Shown: piece by piece, positions 1 through 10,348 of the stretch
Numbering within the stretch: the first letter of the stretch is position 1
Layout: every line of letters begins with the position of its first letter
Source of the DNA: Quercus robur
Lineage: Eukaryota > Streptophyta > Magnoliopsida > Fagales > Fagaceae
Assembly: GCF_932294415.1 (NCBI RefSeq)
Contig: NC_065535.1
Coordinates: 8,531,001-8,595,000 of the forward strand
DNA: 64,000 nt
Reading direction: 5' to 3'
The notes under the pieces: model-generated
What the model was told of the DNA's origin: nothing
Seen by the model: only the letters and a program-made list of their open reading frames with translations
Database searches by the model: none
Translations under genes and position numbers: made by a program

Positions 1-412
1 AACCAAATTAATAAATAAATAAATAAAACTTGAATTCAGATATGGTAATTCGTTGGTTTCTCCATCTTCATCTCTCTCTCTTAAACACAGAAAAGAAACA
101 AAAAAAATCTAAAGTTGGGCTTTGAATCTAACAGCAAACCATGAATACAACAATTACAATCAAATCTGAACAAGGTGGAAACCCAGATCAGCAAAATCAT
201 AACCCACAATTACATGGACAAAATTTCAGAACCCAAACCCAAATTTTTTTTTTGAAATTTGGGTTATGAATTTTTTTTTTCTTTTTTCTTCTCTTGGAAC
301 CAGATTTGGGGAAATTGGATTAGGATTTTAGGGTTTCTTCGTTGATTTTCGATTCTGCCATTGAGGGAAAAGAAATCAAATCCACCACAGTACAACACAG
401 CTACAAATTTGA

Positions 413-1006
413 ATGGGGAAGAACGAGTTCCTAACCCCAAAAGCGATCGCGAATCGGATCAAAGCGAAGGGGCTCTAGAAGCTCCGATGGTATTGCCAGA
501 TGTGCCAGAAGCAATGTCGCGACGAGAGCGGTTTCAAGAACTCCTTATCGGAGTCGTACCGAGGGCTATTCATATCGCCCCGGCCGGACAAGAGCGTGGT
601 GGAGAGCAAGGTGATGCAGAAACAGGAATTCGTGGAGCAGAGGAGGGTGACATTGGAGAAGTACCTCCGGAGACTCGTGGCGTATCCGATGATCAGGAGA
701 AGCGATGAGCTGAAGGTGTTTTTGCAAGTTCAGGGGAAGCTGCCATTGCCGACAACTACTGATGTGGCTTCGAGGATGCTCGATGGGGCGGTGAAGCTGC
801 CAAAGCAGTTGATGGGGGAGAGCACCGTATTGGTGCCGCACGAGATGGTGCAATCGGCTAAAGGAGGGAGGGACTTGTTGAGGTTGTTTAAGGAGTTGAA
901 GCAATCCATGGCCAATGATTGGATTGGCTCGAAACCAGTTGTGGTAGAGGAAGACAAGGAGTTCTTGGAAAAGAATGAGAGAGTGAATGATCTGGGTTTC
1001 CACCTA
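413..1006 (+). pseudogene. SNX2: Captured sorting nexin 2 (SNX2) gene fragment
   Basis: SNX2 proteins belong to plant retromer-associated sorting nexins; they bind endosomal phosphoinositides through a PX domain and tubulate membrane through a BAR domain. The main open frame is 500-1027. It begins in the second half of a PX domain (SESYRGLFISPRPDKSVVES, then QKQEFVEQRRVTLEKYL) and runs into the PX-BAR linker (KLPLPTTTDVASRMLDGAV, GGRDLLRLFKELKQSMAND, VVEEDKEFLEK). At residue ~165 it leaves the host protein and reads into the inverted terminus before stopping. Further PX sequence upstream (SRRERFQE) lies in another frame, so there is a frameshift near 520-540. The BAR domain is absent. It has no splice sites in this part and looks like one exon acquired as DNA. 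It could be transcribed from the MULE terminus, but a functional protein is unlikely. Confidence 0.82.
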
Positions 1007-1644
1007 AGATTCAAAGCCCAACTTTAGATTTGTTTTGTTTCTTTTCTGTGTTTGAGAGAGAGAGAGATGAAAATGGAGAAACCAACGAATTACCAGATCT
1101 AAATTCAAGTTTTATTTATTTATTTTTTTTTAATTTGGTTTATGTATATATGTGGATTGATTTTGTTTTGTACAATATTCATTTATGATTTTTCTGAGTT
1201 TGATTTTCTTGTGTTCTTTGTGTTTGATTTTCTGGGTTTGTATGATTTTTTCTGGGTTGTGCTCTTCTGTGTTCTTGATGAAGAGGATGTTAGATCTAAA
1301 TTCATGTGTTTTTTTATTTTTAATTATGTTTTTTTATTTAAAAAAATGATTAATTAAAATGGATCTGAGGTGGCATTTATTATGATTTTATTATTATTTT
1401 ATGCTGACTTGGCATTTATTAAATAATAAATAATTTTTTTTAATTATTTTATTCGCCACATTAGCATTTACTGTGTCAACAGTACACTCCGTTTGTCACG
1501 TCAGCTTTTTCTGTTAGTTGAGTGACGAAAAGGACTAAAATAACAAGCGTTAATTGGATTAAGGACTAAAAGTGGTAAAATAGAAATGTAGGGACCAAAA
1601 TAGAAATGACCTCAAAATGTAGGGACGAAAAGAGCATTTACGCC
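1007..1644. repeat. Right terminal inverted repeat of the Pack-MULE
   Basis: Bases 1007-1140 are the reverse complement of 1-129 with few differences. The remainder (1141-1644) has the usual composition of these termini: A/T-rich inner part, then motifs such as TTTGTCACGTCAGC, and an outer part reading 'ggactaaaa' and 'agggacgaaaa' toward the end. Short open frames in this stretch, for example near 1142-1357, are low-complexity phenylalanine-rich translations and are not genes. Confidence 0.8.
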
Positions 1645-1675
1645 TTTTAGTTTTCTAAGTTTCAAATTTATTCAA

Positions 1676-3442
1676 GGGATACAAATTTTTTTCGTCTCTA
1701 TATTTTCACATGATTCTCACTTTGGTCCCTAACTTTTTTTTTCACCGCTTTTAGTCCCTAAAATCAAAAAAACGATCTCGTTTTTGTCCCTACCGTCAGT
1801 GCCCTAATGGCAAAGTCCTAGGTGGCAGACGGAACACCTTATTAGCTGACGTGACGCTAACGTGGCACTGATGTGGCAATTAAAATATGATTAAAAAAAA
1901 TATTATTTGGCATTTTTATATGCCATGTCAGCATTTTAATATTTTATAAAAAGCCATGTCAGAAAATTTAAACCAAAAAAGAAAATAAATTAAAAACAAA
2001 ACTTAAATTAAAAACACAGATCCAGACAGATCTAACATAAACTCAGATCTAACACAAACCCATAAATAAAGAAAATTAAAAACAAACATTAAAACCTAAA
2101 TAAAATATATAAAACCGAATTTTCATTTTCTTATCTCTATCTCCCTCTCGGGTCAAACTCCTCTCTCTCCCTCTTGGCTTTCTCTTATTTCTTTTTCTCT
2201 TTAAGTTCAAGTTGCAATTTTTGGGATATGGCTTTGATCTGGGTTTAGAGAAAGAGAGGCTGAGATGTGGTGGTTTGGATTTGGGTAGAGAGAGAGGGGC
2301 TGAGATCGGCGGTGGTTTGGATTTGGGTTTAGAGAGAGGGGCTAAGATCGGTGGTGATTTGGAGCAGATCAAGGGGAAGGAACCTCTGAACCGGCCCTTT
2401 CGCTTTTTGGGTTTTTCCTCGACCAACGCTGAGTAGAGCAAGGGGCGTTTTCTGTGGGTATCTGACCCGATCTTCATCAACAACGAGCAGAGGAAGGACT
2501 AACGGAAAGTCGCTTGTTTGGGTTTGAGAATATTGGGGGTTTTGGTTTGTTTTTCCTGTGGGTATCTGACTTGATATTCATCAACAATTCATTTTCTCTC
2601 TCACACAATTCAACCGGTCTGGATTTTTTGTGTTTGTTTCCCAAGAAAATTTATGGGTTTGAAGGTTAAGGTTTACTTTGTTGATCGGTTTGGTTGTTGG
2701 GTTTATTGGTTTTCTAGGTTTGGTTGTTTTGCTAGAGATTTGGGTTTGGTTCTTTGTTGGAGATTGATTTTGTAGGAGTTCTGGGTTTAAGAGTTGTAAC
2801 TGCAACTGTAACTATGACCTCACCCATCTAGGTTTGAAACATTTTGCAGGGGATCAATTTTTCTTTGCTTTGCTATGTGTATTTGCAAGTTTGTTTACTA
2901 AGAAAATGAAAGAAAAGAAAAAAGAAATCTTAAATATTTTAATTTTCTGGGCAAGAAACATGTTTAGGGAAGAACATGAAAAACGAACAATCATGTTCTT
3001 CCGAAAAACTAATGAAATTTTTTATATATTTTATTTAGGTTTTAATGTTTGTTTTTAATTTTCTTTATTTATGGGTTTGTGTTAGATCTGTTTGGGTTTG
3101 TGTTTTTAATTTAAGTTTTGTTTTTTTAATTTATTTTCTTTTTTTGGTTTAAATTTTCTGACATGGCTTTATATAAAAAATTAAAATGCTGACATGGCAT
3201 ATAAAAATGCCAAATAATATTTTTTAATAATATTTTAATTGCCACATCAGTGCCACGTTAGCGGCACGTCAGCTAATAAGGTGTCCCGTCTGCCACCTAG
3301 GACTTTGCTGTTAGGGCATTGACGGTAGGGACAAAAACGAGATCGCTTTTTTTATTTTAGGGACTAAAAGCGGTGAAAAAAAGAGTTAGGGACCAAAGTG
3401 AGAATCGTGTGAAAATGTAGGAACGAAAAAGGGTTTTATCCC
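1676..3442. mobile_element. Non-autonomous MULE with ~430-bp inverted termini
   Basis: The element starts GGGATACAAATTTTTTTCG and ends CGAAAAAGGGTTTTATCCC. The terminal ~430 bp at each side (1676-~2110 and ~3010-3442) are inverted copies of each other. The target site TTTATTCAA is present on both sides (1667-1675 and 3443-3451), a perfect 9-bp duplication as Mutator superfamily insertions make. No transposase is visible. It lies only 31 bases after the end of the previous MULE. Confidence 0.93.
2116..3005. other. Internal region of the 1676-3442 MULE, no recognisable gene
   Basis: The interior has a pyrimidine-rich start (CTCTCTCTCCCTCTTGGC), then G-rich direct repeats in which 'gctgagatcgg'-'ggtttggatttggg' modules recur at about 2265-2370. 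The phrase GTGGGTATCTGAC occurs twice (2455 and 2559), each followed by 'ttcatcaacaa'. Open frames here are short, repetitive (GGLDLG-type repeats) and match no family I know. A captured host fragment is possible but cannot be named. Confidence 0.5.
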
Positions 3443-3451
3443 TTTATTCAA

Positions 3452-4122
3452 TTAAAGCATTTCTGTTAACTTTTGTTAAAATTTTTTGGAAAAAAAAATC
3501 TGGAAAATATTTTTCAATCATTAATTGAATTTTTTTTAATTTAAAAAATTTGAAGAAAATTTTATAAAATTGAAAAGTTAACCACAACATATAACAAAGC
3601 TTGATAGAAAAGCCTTAATTGAATGAACTTGAAAATTAGAAGACTGGAATGAATAAAATAAAAATTAAATTACTGAAATGAAATCTGAAGAAACTTAAAT
3701 GGTCAGTTTTTCATTTTACCCTTAAAATTAAGTAAGTTTGTAAAAAAGAAAAGAAAAGGTAGTGTCAAGTGTGTTGTTCTAGTTTTAGAGTATCTTCGCG
3801 CTTTTGTTTGTTGGTTGGTGTTTGTATTAGCTTAGGAGCCTGCAAGTAGCTAGAGTTGTCTGCTAAATAAAAGATCATGTAGCATGTGCAGGCTTTTTGC
3901 TTTGTTCGATCAAAGTTCCCGTGGAATCAGAATAAGACTGTTGAGAGACTTCTCGGGGAGAAAGAAGTCTGATTCAGAATCATTGTGTAAAGTTATGCCC
4001 TTTTATGAGGACAGGCAAAAAATGACCAAATAATAAGCTTAATTGTTGTTGATGTTGTTGTTAATTTGGCGAGATTCGTTCCCTTTCATTCTATAATGTT
4101 GTACTATGGTTGTTGATGTGCT
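3452..4122. other. A/T-rich spacer, no gene seen
   Basis: This stretch is unique-looking A/T-rich DNA. A somewhat less A/T-rich patch at 3780-4020 could be exon or 3' UTR relic, but its frames are short and I recognise nothing in it. Confidence 0.5.
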
Positions 4123-4815
4123 TAGAGCACTTGTATGTGTGAAATAAAAAAGTGGTCAATGTCATATAATTTTGCTCAAAAACTACCTACATTAGGTTAT
4201 TTATATCATTGTTCATATACATTTTTGCTACCATAACCATGCATTTAATGCATGGTTACTGTACTTCTATATTTTTATATTTTATTATTTTTTCCTCTCA
4301 CTTCTCCCTTCAGATCTTCTCTCCCTTCCCCTACCCTCTCCATCGGATTCTCTCTCTCTTCCTCTACCATCTTCCCTGACTTTATTCCTTTGTCAAACCC
4401 ATCCCAATCTCATTAAACCCATATACAAAAATCATCACCTTTATCAAACTCATCCCAATCTCATCAAATCCATATACAAAAATCATCAAACCCAAATTGC
4501 AAAGATGAAAAAGAAGAAGCAACAAAGAAGAAGAAGAAGTAGTAGCCATAAAAATGGTGAAAAGGGAGAGGTGTGAGGCTGTGGAGGCATGAGAGACTAG
4601 ATTTGAGGGTTTTGAGATATGAGAGAGGAGAGAGAGAAAGTACTAAATGAAAGTATTAATTAAAAAAAGAAAAAATATATTATTTAAATAAAATAATGTG
4701 TATAATAAGTAATTTGATGTGAGTGTTTTCGGGAAGTGATTATGTAAAATAGAAAAGTAGGTTCTAACACAAAAATAGATAGAAAAACTAATAAAGATTG
4801 ATGTGAATGCTCTAA
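4123..4815. mobile_element. MITE-like element with TAGAGCAYT termini
   Basis: The left end reads TTAGAGCACTTGTATGTG and the right end, inverted, reads TTAGAGCATTCACATC. Inside are a pyrimidine-rich stretch (4296-4380) and a purine-rich one (4600-4640) that face each other. The 'GAGCATTCNCATCAA' terminus is shared with the MITE at 55867-56248. I could not settle the target-site duplication, so hAT versus Harbinger affiliation is open. Confidence 0.5.
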
Positions 4816-4979
4816 AAGAGAATTACCCATAAAGAGAGAATACATGGAGGTGGTCAACTCCGATAGTGGGGGTGGTGATTTGTAGTGGTCAAAACCGGAG
4901 GTGGGGAGAGCAGTGCGGCAACGAGGAAATAGAAGCAACAATTGTGAGTGGAAGGGAGTTTGGGTGTGTGTGTGTGTCT

Positions 4980-4981
<2 letters not shown>

Positions 4982-5068
<87 letters not shown>
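4982..5068. repeat. (GA)n microsatellite, about 43 units
   Basis: There is an uninterrupted GA dinucleotide run of about 87 bases, preceded by a short GT run at 4966-4977. A second, shorter GA run lies at 5181-5203. Open frames across it encode only Arg-Glu or Ser-Leu dipeptide repeats and are not genes. Confidence 0.97.
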
Positions 5069-5074
<6 letters not shown>

Positions 5075-5303
5075 AGAGTAAATGTTGATTTTGGAAATTA
5101 GATTTGAAAGAGCAAGATAGAGAGGGAAACTGAGGGGGGCTTGAAAATTTTTTGGAGCTTCATTTTGTGGATCAAATTTTGAGAGAGAGAGAGAGAGAGA
5201 GAGTAAAGTGGTAGGCTTTGAAAATTTTGAAGGGATAATATTGTCTTTTTTTGTGTTAGTGGAGTAACTTGATGTTTTTTTTTTTTTTTTTTTTGGGAAC
5301 ATG

Positions 5304-6800
5304 TGTCAATTATTTATTGGTGATGAAACACCAAAATAGTTGCTGACTTGGTAATACATAAACAAGATATACTTTCATATCTCGAGCTGTTCTGCACTTT
5401 TTTTTTTCTTTATGTAAAATCATCATGTGAAAAATAGTTAAAATAATAAAAACAAGATTTTTGCCCTAATCTGGGTTCAGGGTGCGTATGCATACTCAAC
5501 TATGTGTACACATTCTTTAACACAGATTTGAAAAATTAAATTTTTAGAGATTTAATCAAATAAACATATAACATGTGAGATCAAACAAGCATGTTAGAAA
5601 CCCAAAAAAAACTAAACTAACATAAAACAAAAACACAAAGCATCAACATAAACAAAAAAAAAAAAACATGAAATAAAACAATAAGTAGTAAACTACATCA
5701 AATAAACATGTTAAACTTTACATAAAACTAAAATAACAAAACAAGAAAAACAAAACAGATTATACACAACCTAAGATCATATTAAAACATATCAAACATA
5801 ATTAAAAGCATCAAACAAAACAAATGTAACAAATGGAGAAACTATATCAAGAAAATTATGTGAGTCATATTAAGCAATGGAGGAGTTCATGGAAAAGAGA
5901 TGCACCTTGCTTTAGAATCACATATTTGAGATTGTTTAACCGACCCTTCAGTGCCTACAACACAAAGATTAGATGGAGAAGACAAAGATAATCAAAGAAC
6001 ACAAAATTTCTTAGTAATTACAACTCAAGAACAAAAGATTTTGAAAAGGTTTTAGAAAACAATTTGGAAAACAAACTTTTTACCTTATAACTAACTAAAG
6101 AGAGGTTTTAATTTTGTAAAAAATGTTATGAGGTGCTGCCCTAAGGTTTTGAAAAGAGAAAAAAAGGTTTTAGAGAATATTGAGGCCCAAAATCACTCTC
6201 TCTAGCTAGGTTTTGAATTGAGACATAAGATGAGTATTTATAAGTTAAAATTAGAGTTTTCGGGGCTTTTTAATGGTCTTTGGACATTCCCAAAGGTTTA
6301 AGGGCTGGCCCACATCAAAAAATAATGTTTTGGTCCCTTAAAAATGAAGTTCTAGAACTAGAAATTTGGCCTATGTACGCAGGTCTCAACCATGCGTACA
6401 CATGCATAATTCATGCGTATGCATGCTCCCTAGAAACCCTAATATGACAGCTTTGATGGCCCAACTTTAAACAGCCATAACTCATTCAATATAAATACAA
6501 ATTAGGCAAAATTTGAGTTTAATTTGAAGCTTAGGATATCTACTTTCCAATGAAATAAATCTCACTAAAAAATTATTTGTGGATCAAAGGTTATGGTCAA
6601 AATAGTGAGCAAATGTCATTTTTCATCATCGTTTTCAATGCGATTTGAGTACTTTTGAATTGTGATTACTTTCAAATTATTGTGAACTCTTTAAATACCC
6701 TTAGTTGACATATGCAAGCTCATCATTGGGGTCGGAGACCAAAATTTATTAACGGGTACAAAATGAGGTGTCTAGAAATGGTAGTCAGCAATGTGGTGCG
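5304..6800. other. A/T-rich block of unknown origin
   Basis: No gene or transposon terminus could be defined. Two patches rich in the word ATGCGTA (5479-5515 and 6370-6430) and the phrase at 6725-6770 (GGTACAAAATGAGGTGTCTA) recall internal spacers of Ty3/gypsy elements, so it may be a decayed retrotransposon. That is a weak impression. Confidence 0.35.
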
Positions 6801-8690
6801 CCATTGAAAAATTGTGTTTTGAATTTAGAATGATCATTTTTTTTTTTAAAGTTATGAGAAGATGTTGTTGTAAAACAAAGTTTTAAGTTAAAATTTTTTT
6901 TTTCTTCCAAAAATGCCTAATCAAACGGACCTTATATATATATATATATATATATATGATGGGATTGATGAACTCAACTTCCTTGGACAATCTCATCAAA
7001 TGTATTCGTCCACATCGGCGCGACACAGACAAACACAGGAGAGTCATTAATAAGAGCATTCAAATACCTTGGACAGTTACCAAACAGTTGGCAGATCGTT
7101 GGAGCCTCATCAAAACCCATATTCGTGAGCCCTAAGGCGTTACAAAAGTATCCATAGATGCTCTGATATTCAGTACTCTCTTATTATTCTCTAAAAATTT
7201 CTATATACTAACTTTGCCATCGAAGGCGTTATGGCAGACACCACACCGGTGACCATTTTAAGGGAGCCATTGTCTCACATTTTGCAGAGATAGTAACGAT
7301 GACCCAGCTCCATCTGGATTAACCTACAAGACTGACGATTTGCACTTCATCAATATATATATATATATATATATAAAAGAGAATGGAGAATGAAAATAAA
7401 GCTAATAATATTTTTGAAAAAAATGTTTTATTTTTTTTGTGGTTTCATTAATCACATATATACACTTATTATTGATTAACATTTTTTTTCTTGATAAGTA
7501 GATAGTTGGAGAGAGAGAGAGAGAGAGAGAGTGTGGTGGTGTTGAAACTCAAAACTACAAGCATGAGGTACTACAAAAAAAAAAATCAATTATTATTAGA
7601 TTATTACTTGAACTGATTAATAGTTTATTTGTACACTTGTATTATATTAAAAGTTAAATGTAAAGAAAAAAAAAACAATTATAACTTGTTATTTAAAGTT
7701 GTTCAAAAAATGTCCTAAACATAATATTTCTCTTAAAGGAATCCATTGAAAAAAGAATGATAAACATTGTACGAAGGTAATATTTGTTTGATAACGGGCA
7801 TATGATTCTCAAATTGAGATTCGTGCTATTGTACCATGCAATTAACTATGATATGTGAGAGAAATTAAAAAGTAAAATGGTAAAAATTAAAACAATTTTT
7901 ATTCATGATTAAAAATAACTTCTACAACTTTTAGTATCATCAATTTTTTCTTACTGTACGGTGCACGTGATCTCAAAATCCATTATTCTCACTGATCTGT
8001 GCTTTCTGTTGGTGCAAACACTATAATAATGAAAATAATACAATGAGAATAAAATAGTTCATTAATCACCACAATTAAAAAGAATAAAATAATCTTTTTC
8101 ATTTTCAATGTAAGATTAAACATTTTCACTAAAACTTCATCTTTCATATTAACTCTCATGCCTTTACATTTATGTCGTAATATAAATTCATTTTAATTAA
8201 TTAATATTAAAGTGCTTCCAAACTTTCACCCGGCAAGAAATAAGTATCACATGTGGCTACCTTGTACGAAGTTAAACTTTCTTTCTATGGTGATCATCAC
8301 TGATCTATTTGTTCTGTCATCTATGTGTATCACTAAATCGTCACGAAAACACATCTACTGTATCATGTTAATTAGTGGCTCCCACGTCGATTATTGTCTG
8401 ATAAAGGGGGCCTCATATTGAGTCACCACCATCAAATTAATGACATTCCCTGCATGGCATGCAATACCGATTATGCATGATAAATATACTAATATAGACT
8501 CCACTGATCATATATATGTGTGTGAGAGAGAATTTATATTGACAAACCTTTAATTCAAAGTGATAAATTGTTAATTAATGATTTTGAAAGGAATTTGAAA
8601 ATATACAGCATAAAGCAGAGATAAATGAAAGGGGAAAAAAAAATTTGGTTATACGAGGCCAATATACATTATAAGATATTATAAAACATT
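6800..8690. repeat. Duplicated segment, copy A (partner at ~59730-63940)
   Basis: Several blocks match copy B in the same order and orientation. Examples are the stretches ending AAGCTAATAAT (7408 and 59938), GATAAGTAGATAGTTG (7493 and 60031), ACTTTCACCCG (8221 and 60621), CCCTGCATGGCATGCAAT (8449 and 61890) and AATTGTTAATTAATGATTTT (8566 and 63825). Copy A carries one insertion that copy B lacks (the solo LTR 6957-7352) and lacks the two transposons found in copy B. No coding function is visible. Confidence 0.8.
6957..7352 (+). mobile_element. Solo LTR, Tat-like Ty3/gypsy family
   Basis: It begins TGATGGGATTGATGAAC and ends TTTGCACTTCATCA, with ATATA on both sides (6952-6956, 7353-7357), a 5-bp duplication inside a TA microsatellite. 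Near its 3' end, 'gccatcgaaggcgttatggcagacaccacaccggtgacc'-like wording (7210-7255) resembles the U5 part of the LTRs at 9149-9626 and 18513-18990, read on their sense (minus) strand. It is therefore related to that family but not the same subfamily. No internal sequence remains, as after LTR-LTR recombination. The TSD sits in TA repeats, so it is weaker evidence than the others. Confidence 0.75.
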
Positions 8691-9148
8691 CACTGAGACA
8701 AACAAAAAAAACAAAAAAACCCTACTTTTAATTTTTCTGAATTCGAAAAGAGTACTGGGAGAGAGTGCTGATTAACTTCAGGATTCAGGAGTTAGGCTTC
8801 CCGGGCACTGGTTACAAGTTTATTTGTATTGGATAGATTATTTATGTCTTACTAGCTTATAACTCCATGCATATACATAAATACATTTAAAAAATATACA
8901 ATAAGATGTATAATATATAATTCATATATATATAATTTAAATACTATTGATAGTCATTTTTATATTTTGTTAACTCTTTAAAAATTTTTGTAAGGATATA
9001 ATAATTAGGTATAAAATGTAAATTGTCAATTTTTTTTTTAAAAATTATTGTGAAGCACTTTTTTTTTTTTTTTTTTTAACGATTCATTTATTCTAAATTT
9101 TTTGGTTTTTATACTTAATAACTCACTTGGATGAATATTTATGATATG

Positions 9149-9626
9149 TGATGAAGCGTGAATTCATCAGTCGAAATGAGCAGATGGAACTCCCCGTCAG
9201 CACCAATGTATCCTTTAAGAGGGTCACCGGTGTGGTGCCTGTCACAATGCCTCCGATGCCAAAGTTAGAACAGAAAAGCAATTCGCCAAATGGAAATGAA
9301 TGAACTAGAATAGTAATGGGTATTTTCTTAGAGTGTCAGTATCTGTACCTTTTGCTGCCAATATAAGGGCTTTATATATGTGATTTTGGTTGCTAGCCGT
9401 TGGAGTGTTAATGCCTTTCTTAGTAACGCCTCCAGCCCAATAATGGGGCTTTTAATAGGCTCCCAACGGTCTGTTTTGCTAGTTTCGTAATTGCTCAGGT
9501 TACTGGCTGGCTTCATTGAATGATTTTCCTTCCTTCGTCAGTGATGATTGATTTCCTCATCACTAGGGATGACCTCGTCATTAGTGTTGACTTCGTCAAG
9601 GTAATGCATTCTCGTCACTCCTATCA
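9149..9626 (-). repeat. 3' LTR of the Tat element
   Basis: It is collinear with 18513-18990 with about 20 differences, all A/G or C/T. The first TGACG words of U3 remain, but a CG has become CA at 9574-9578, which weakens one of them. In the plus strand it ends CTCCTATCA and is followed directly by the polypurine tract. Confidence 0.93.
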
Positions 9627-9640
9627 GTTGCCCCCCAGGT
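9627..9640 (-). other. Polypurine tract before the 3' LTR
   Basis: The sense (minus) strand reads ACCTGGGGGGCAAC immediately before the LTR start TGATAGG. A run of six G next to the LTR is typical of plus-strand primers of Ty3/gypsy elements. Confidence 0.75.
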
Positions 9641-9899
9641 TCTGTGGTCGTCAGTGACGTGTCATGAGGACCACAGAAGGTGAAAAGTTTTTCCTCGGTT
9701 GTCTGTGACGCTTGGGGTTCTGCTCCGAATTTAATGCATGATGGCGGCGCAGTACGCAATGTGGCCACGTGACACGTGCTGATTGAAGGCGTTGATGGCA
9801 TGACCCTTGGGTTTTCCGCTATTTTTCAGTTTCCTTGGATTTTTGGTTTCAAAACTTTTCTTTTTCCTTTACTTTAATTTTTGCTCTAAGTGTTATCTT

Positions 9900-10348
9900 T
9901 CTCGCTTATTTCAGTGATTACTCTGATTCTGCTCCGGCGACTCCAACCTTGCTTCGGCGACGCTTCTTTCCGAATTTTTCCGGCTTCGGCCGCTTTGCTC
10001 TTCAAGGTACGCTACTCTTTTATTCCCCTTCCGTTCCCTTTTCTTAACGGTCTTCTTATGAGTTCCTGATTTTTCCTTTGTCTTTTGCTTTTGTTGTTTT
10101 TGTGTTTGATTTTTGGGTTTTTAGGATTGCGTACCCTTTTCATGGTTAGTTCTTCTGAGGTTTGGGTAGCTTGCCCCTCAGTCTCTTTCTTTTTTGCTCA
10201 CTTAGGGGCGGCTTTGGGTGTTTCCGGTGACTTTTTCCCTTTGGTTGGGGACTATATTTTTAAAGGTTGTGGGTTGAGTGTAGTTTTAGGGGAACTATCT
10301 CCAATTTTAGGCTAGTCACTAGCTTAGTTTGAGGGAGAAACGAAGAGG
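9900..10348 (+). promoter_or_regulatory. Upstream region of the antisense gene, possible 5' UTR intron
   Basis: The plus strand before the ATG holds a possible intron: CTTCAAG|GTACGC at 10006 and an acceptor TTTTTAG at about 10117-10123. Both sites fit the consensus and the region between is T-rich. No long frame joins it to the gene, so it would be untranslated. The promoter may lie in the 3' LTR or between the LTR and here; I see no convincing TATA box. Confidence 0.35.

Larger units (their letters stand above)
1..1644 (+). mobile_element. Pack-MULE (Mutator-like element), left end outside the window
   Basis: The first 129 bases are an inverted copy of 1007-1140. The right terminus continues to 1644, where it ends in GCATTTACGCC, the typical outer end of this plant MULE terminus type (GGCGTAAATGC read inward). 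The right inverted terminus is therefore about 640 bp (1007-1644), and most of its left partner lies before base 1. Between the termini sits a fragment of a sorting nexin gene and no transposase, which is the definition of a Pack-MULE. The 9 bases after the end are TTTTAGTTT, but the matching left target-site copy cannot be seen. Confidence is high for the class and moderate for the exact end. Confidence 0.85.

Noticed and set aside
566-1003. 145-codon minus-strand frame opposite the SNX2 fragment
   Set aside because: Shadow of the plus-strand coding sequence; the plus frame matches a known protein and this does not.
4866-5302. Arg-Glu and Ser-Leu repeat proteins
   Set aside because: Low-complexity translations of the GA microsatellite.
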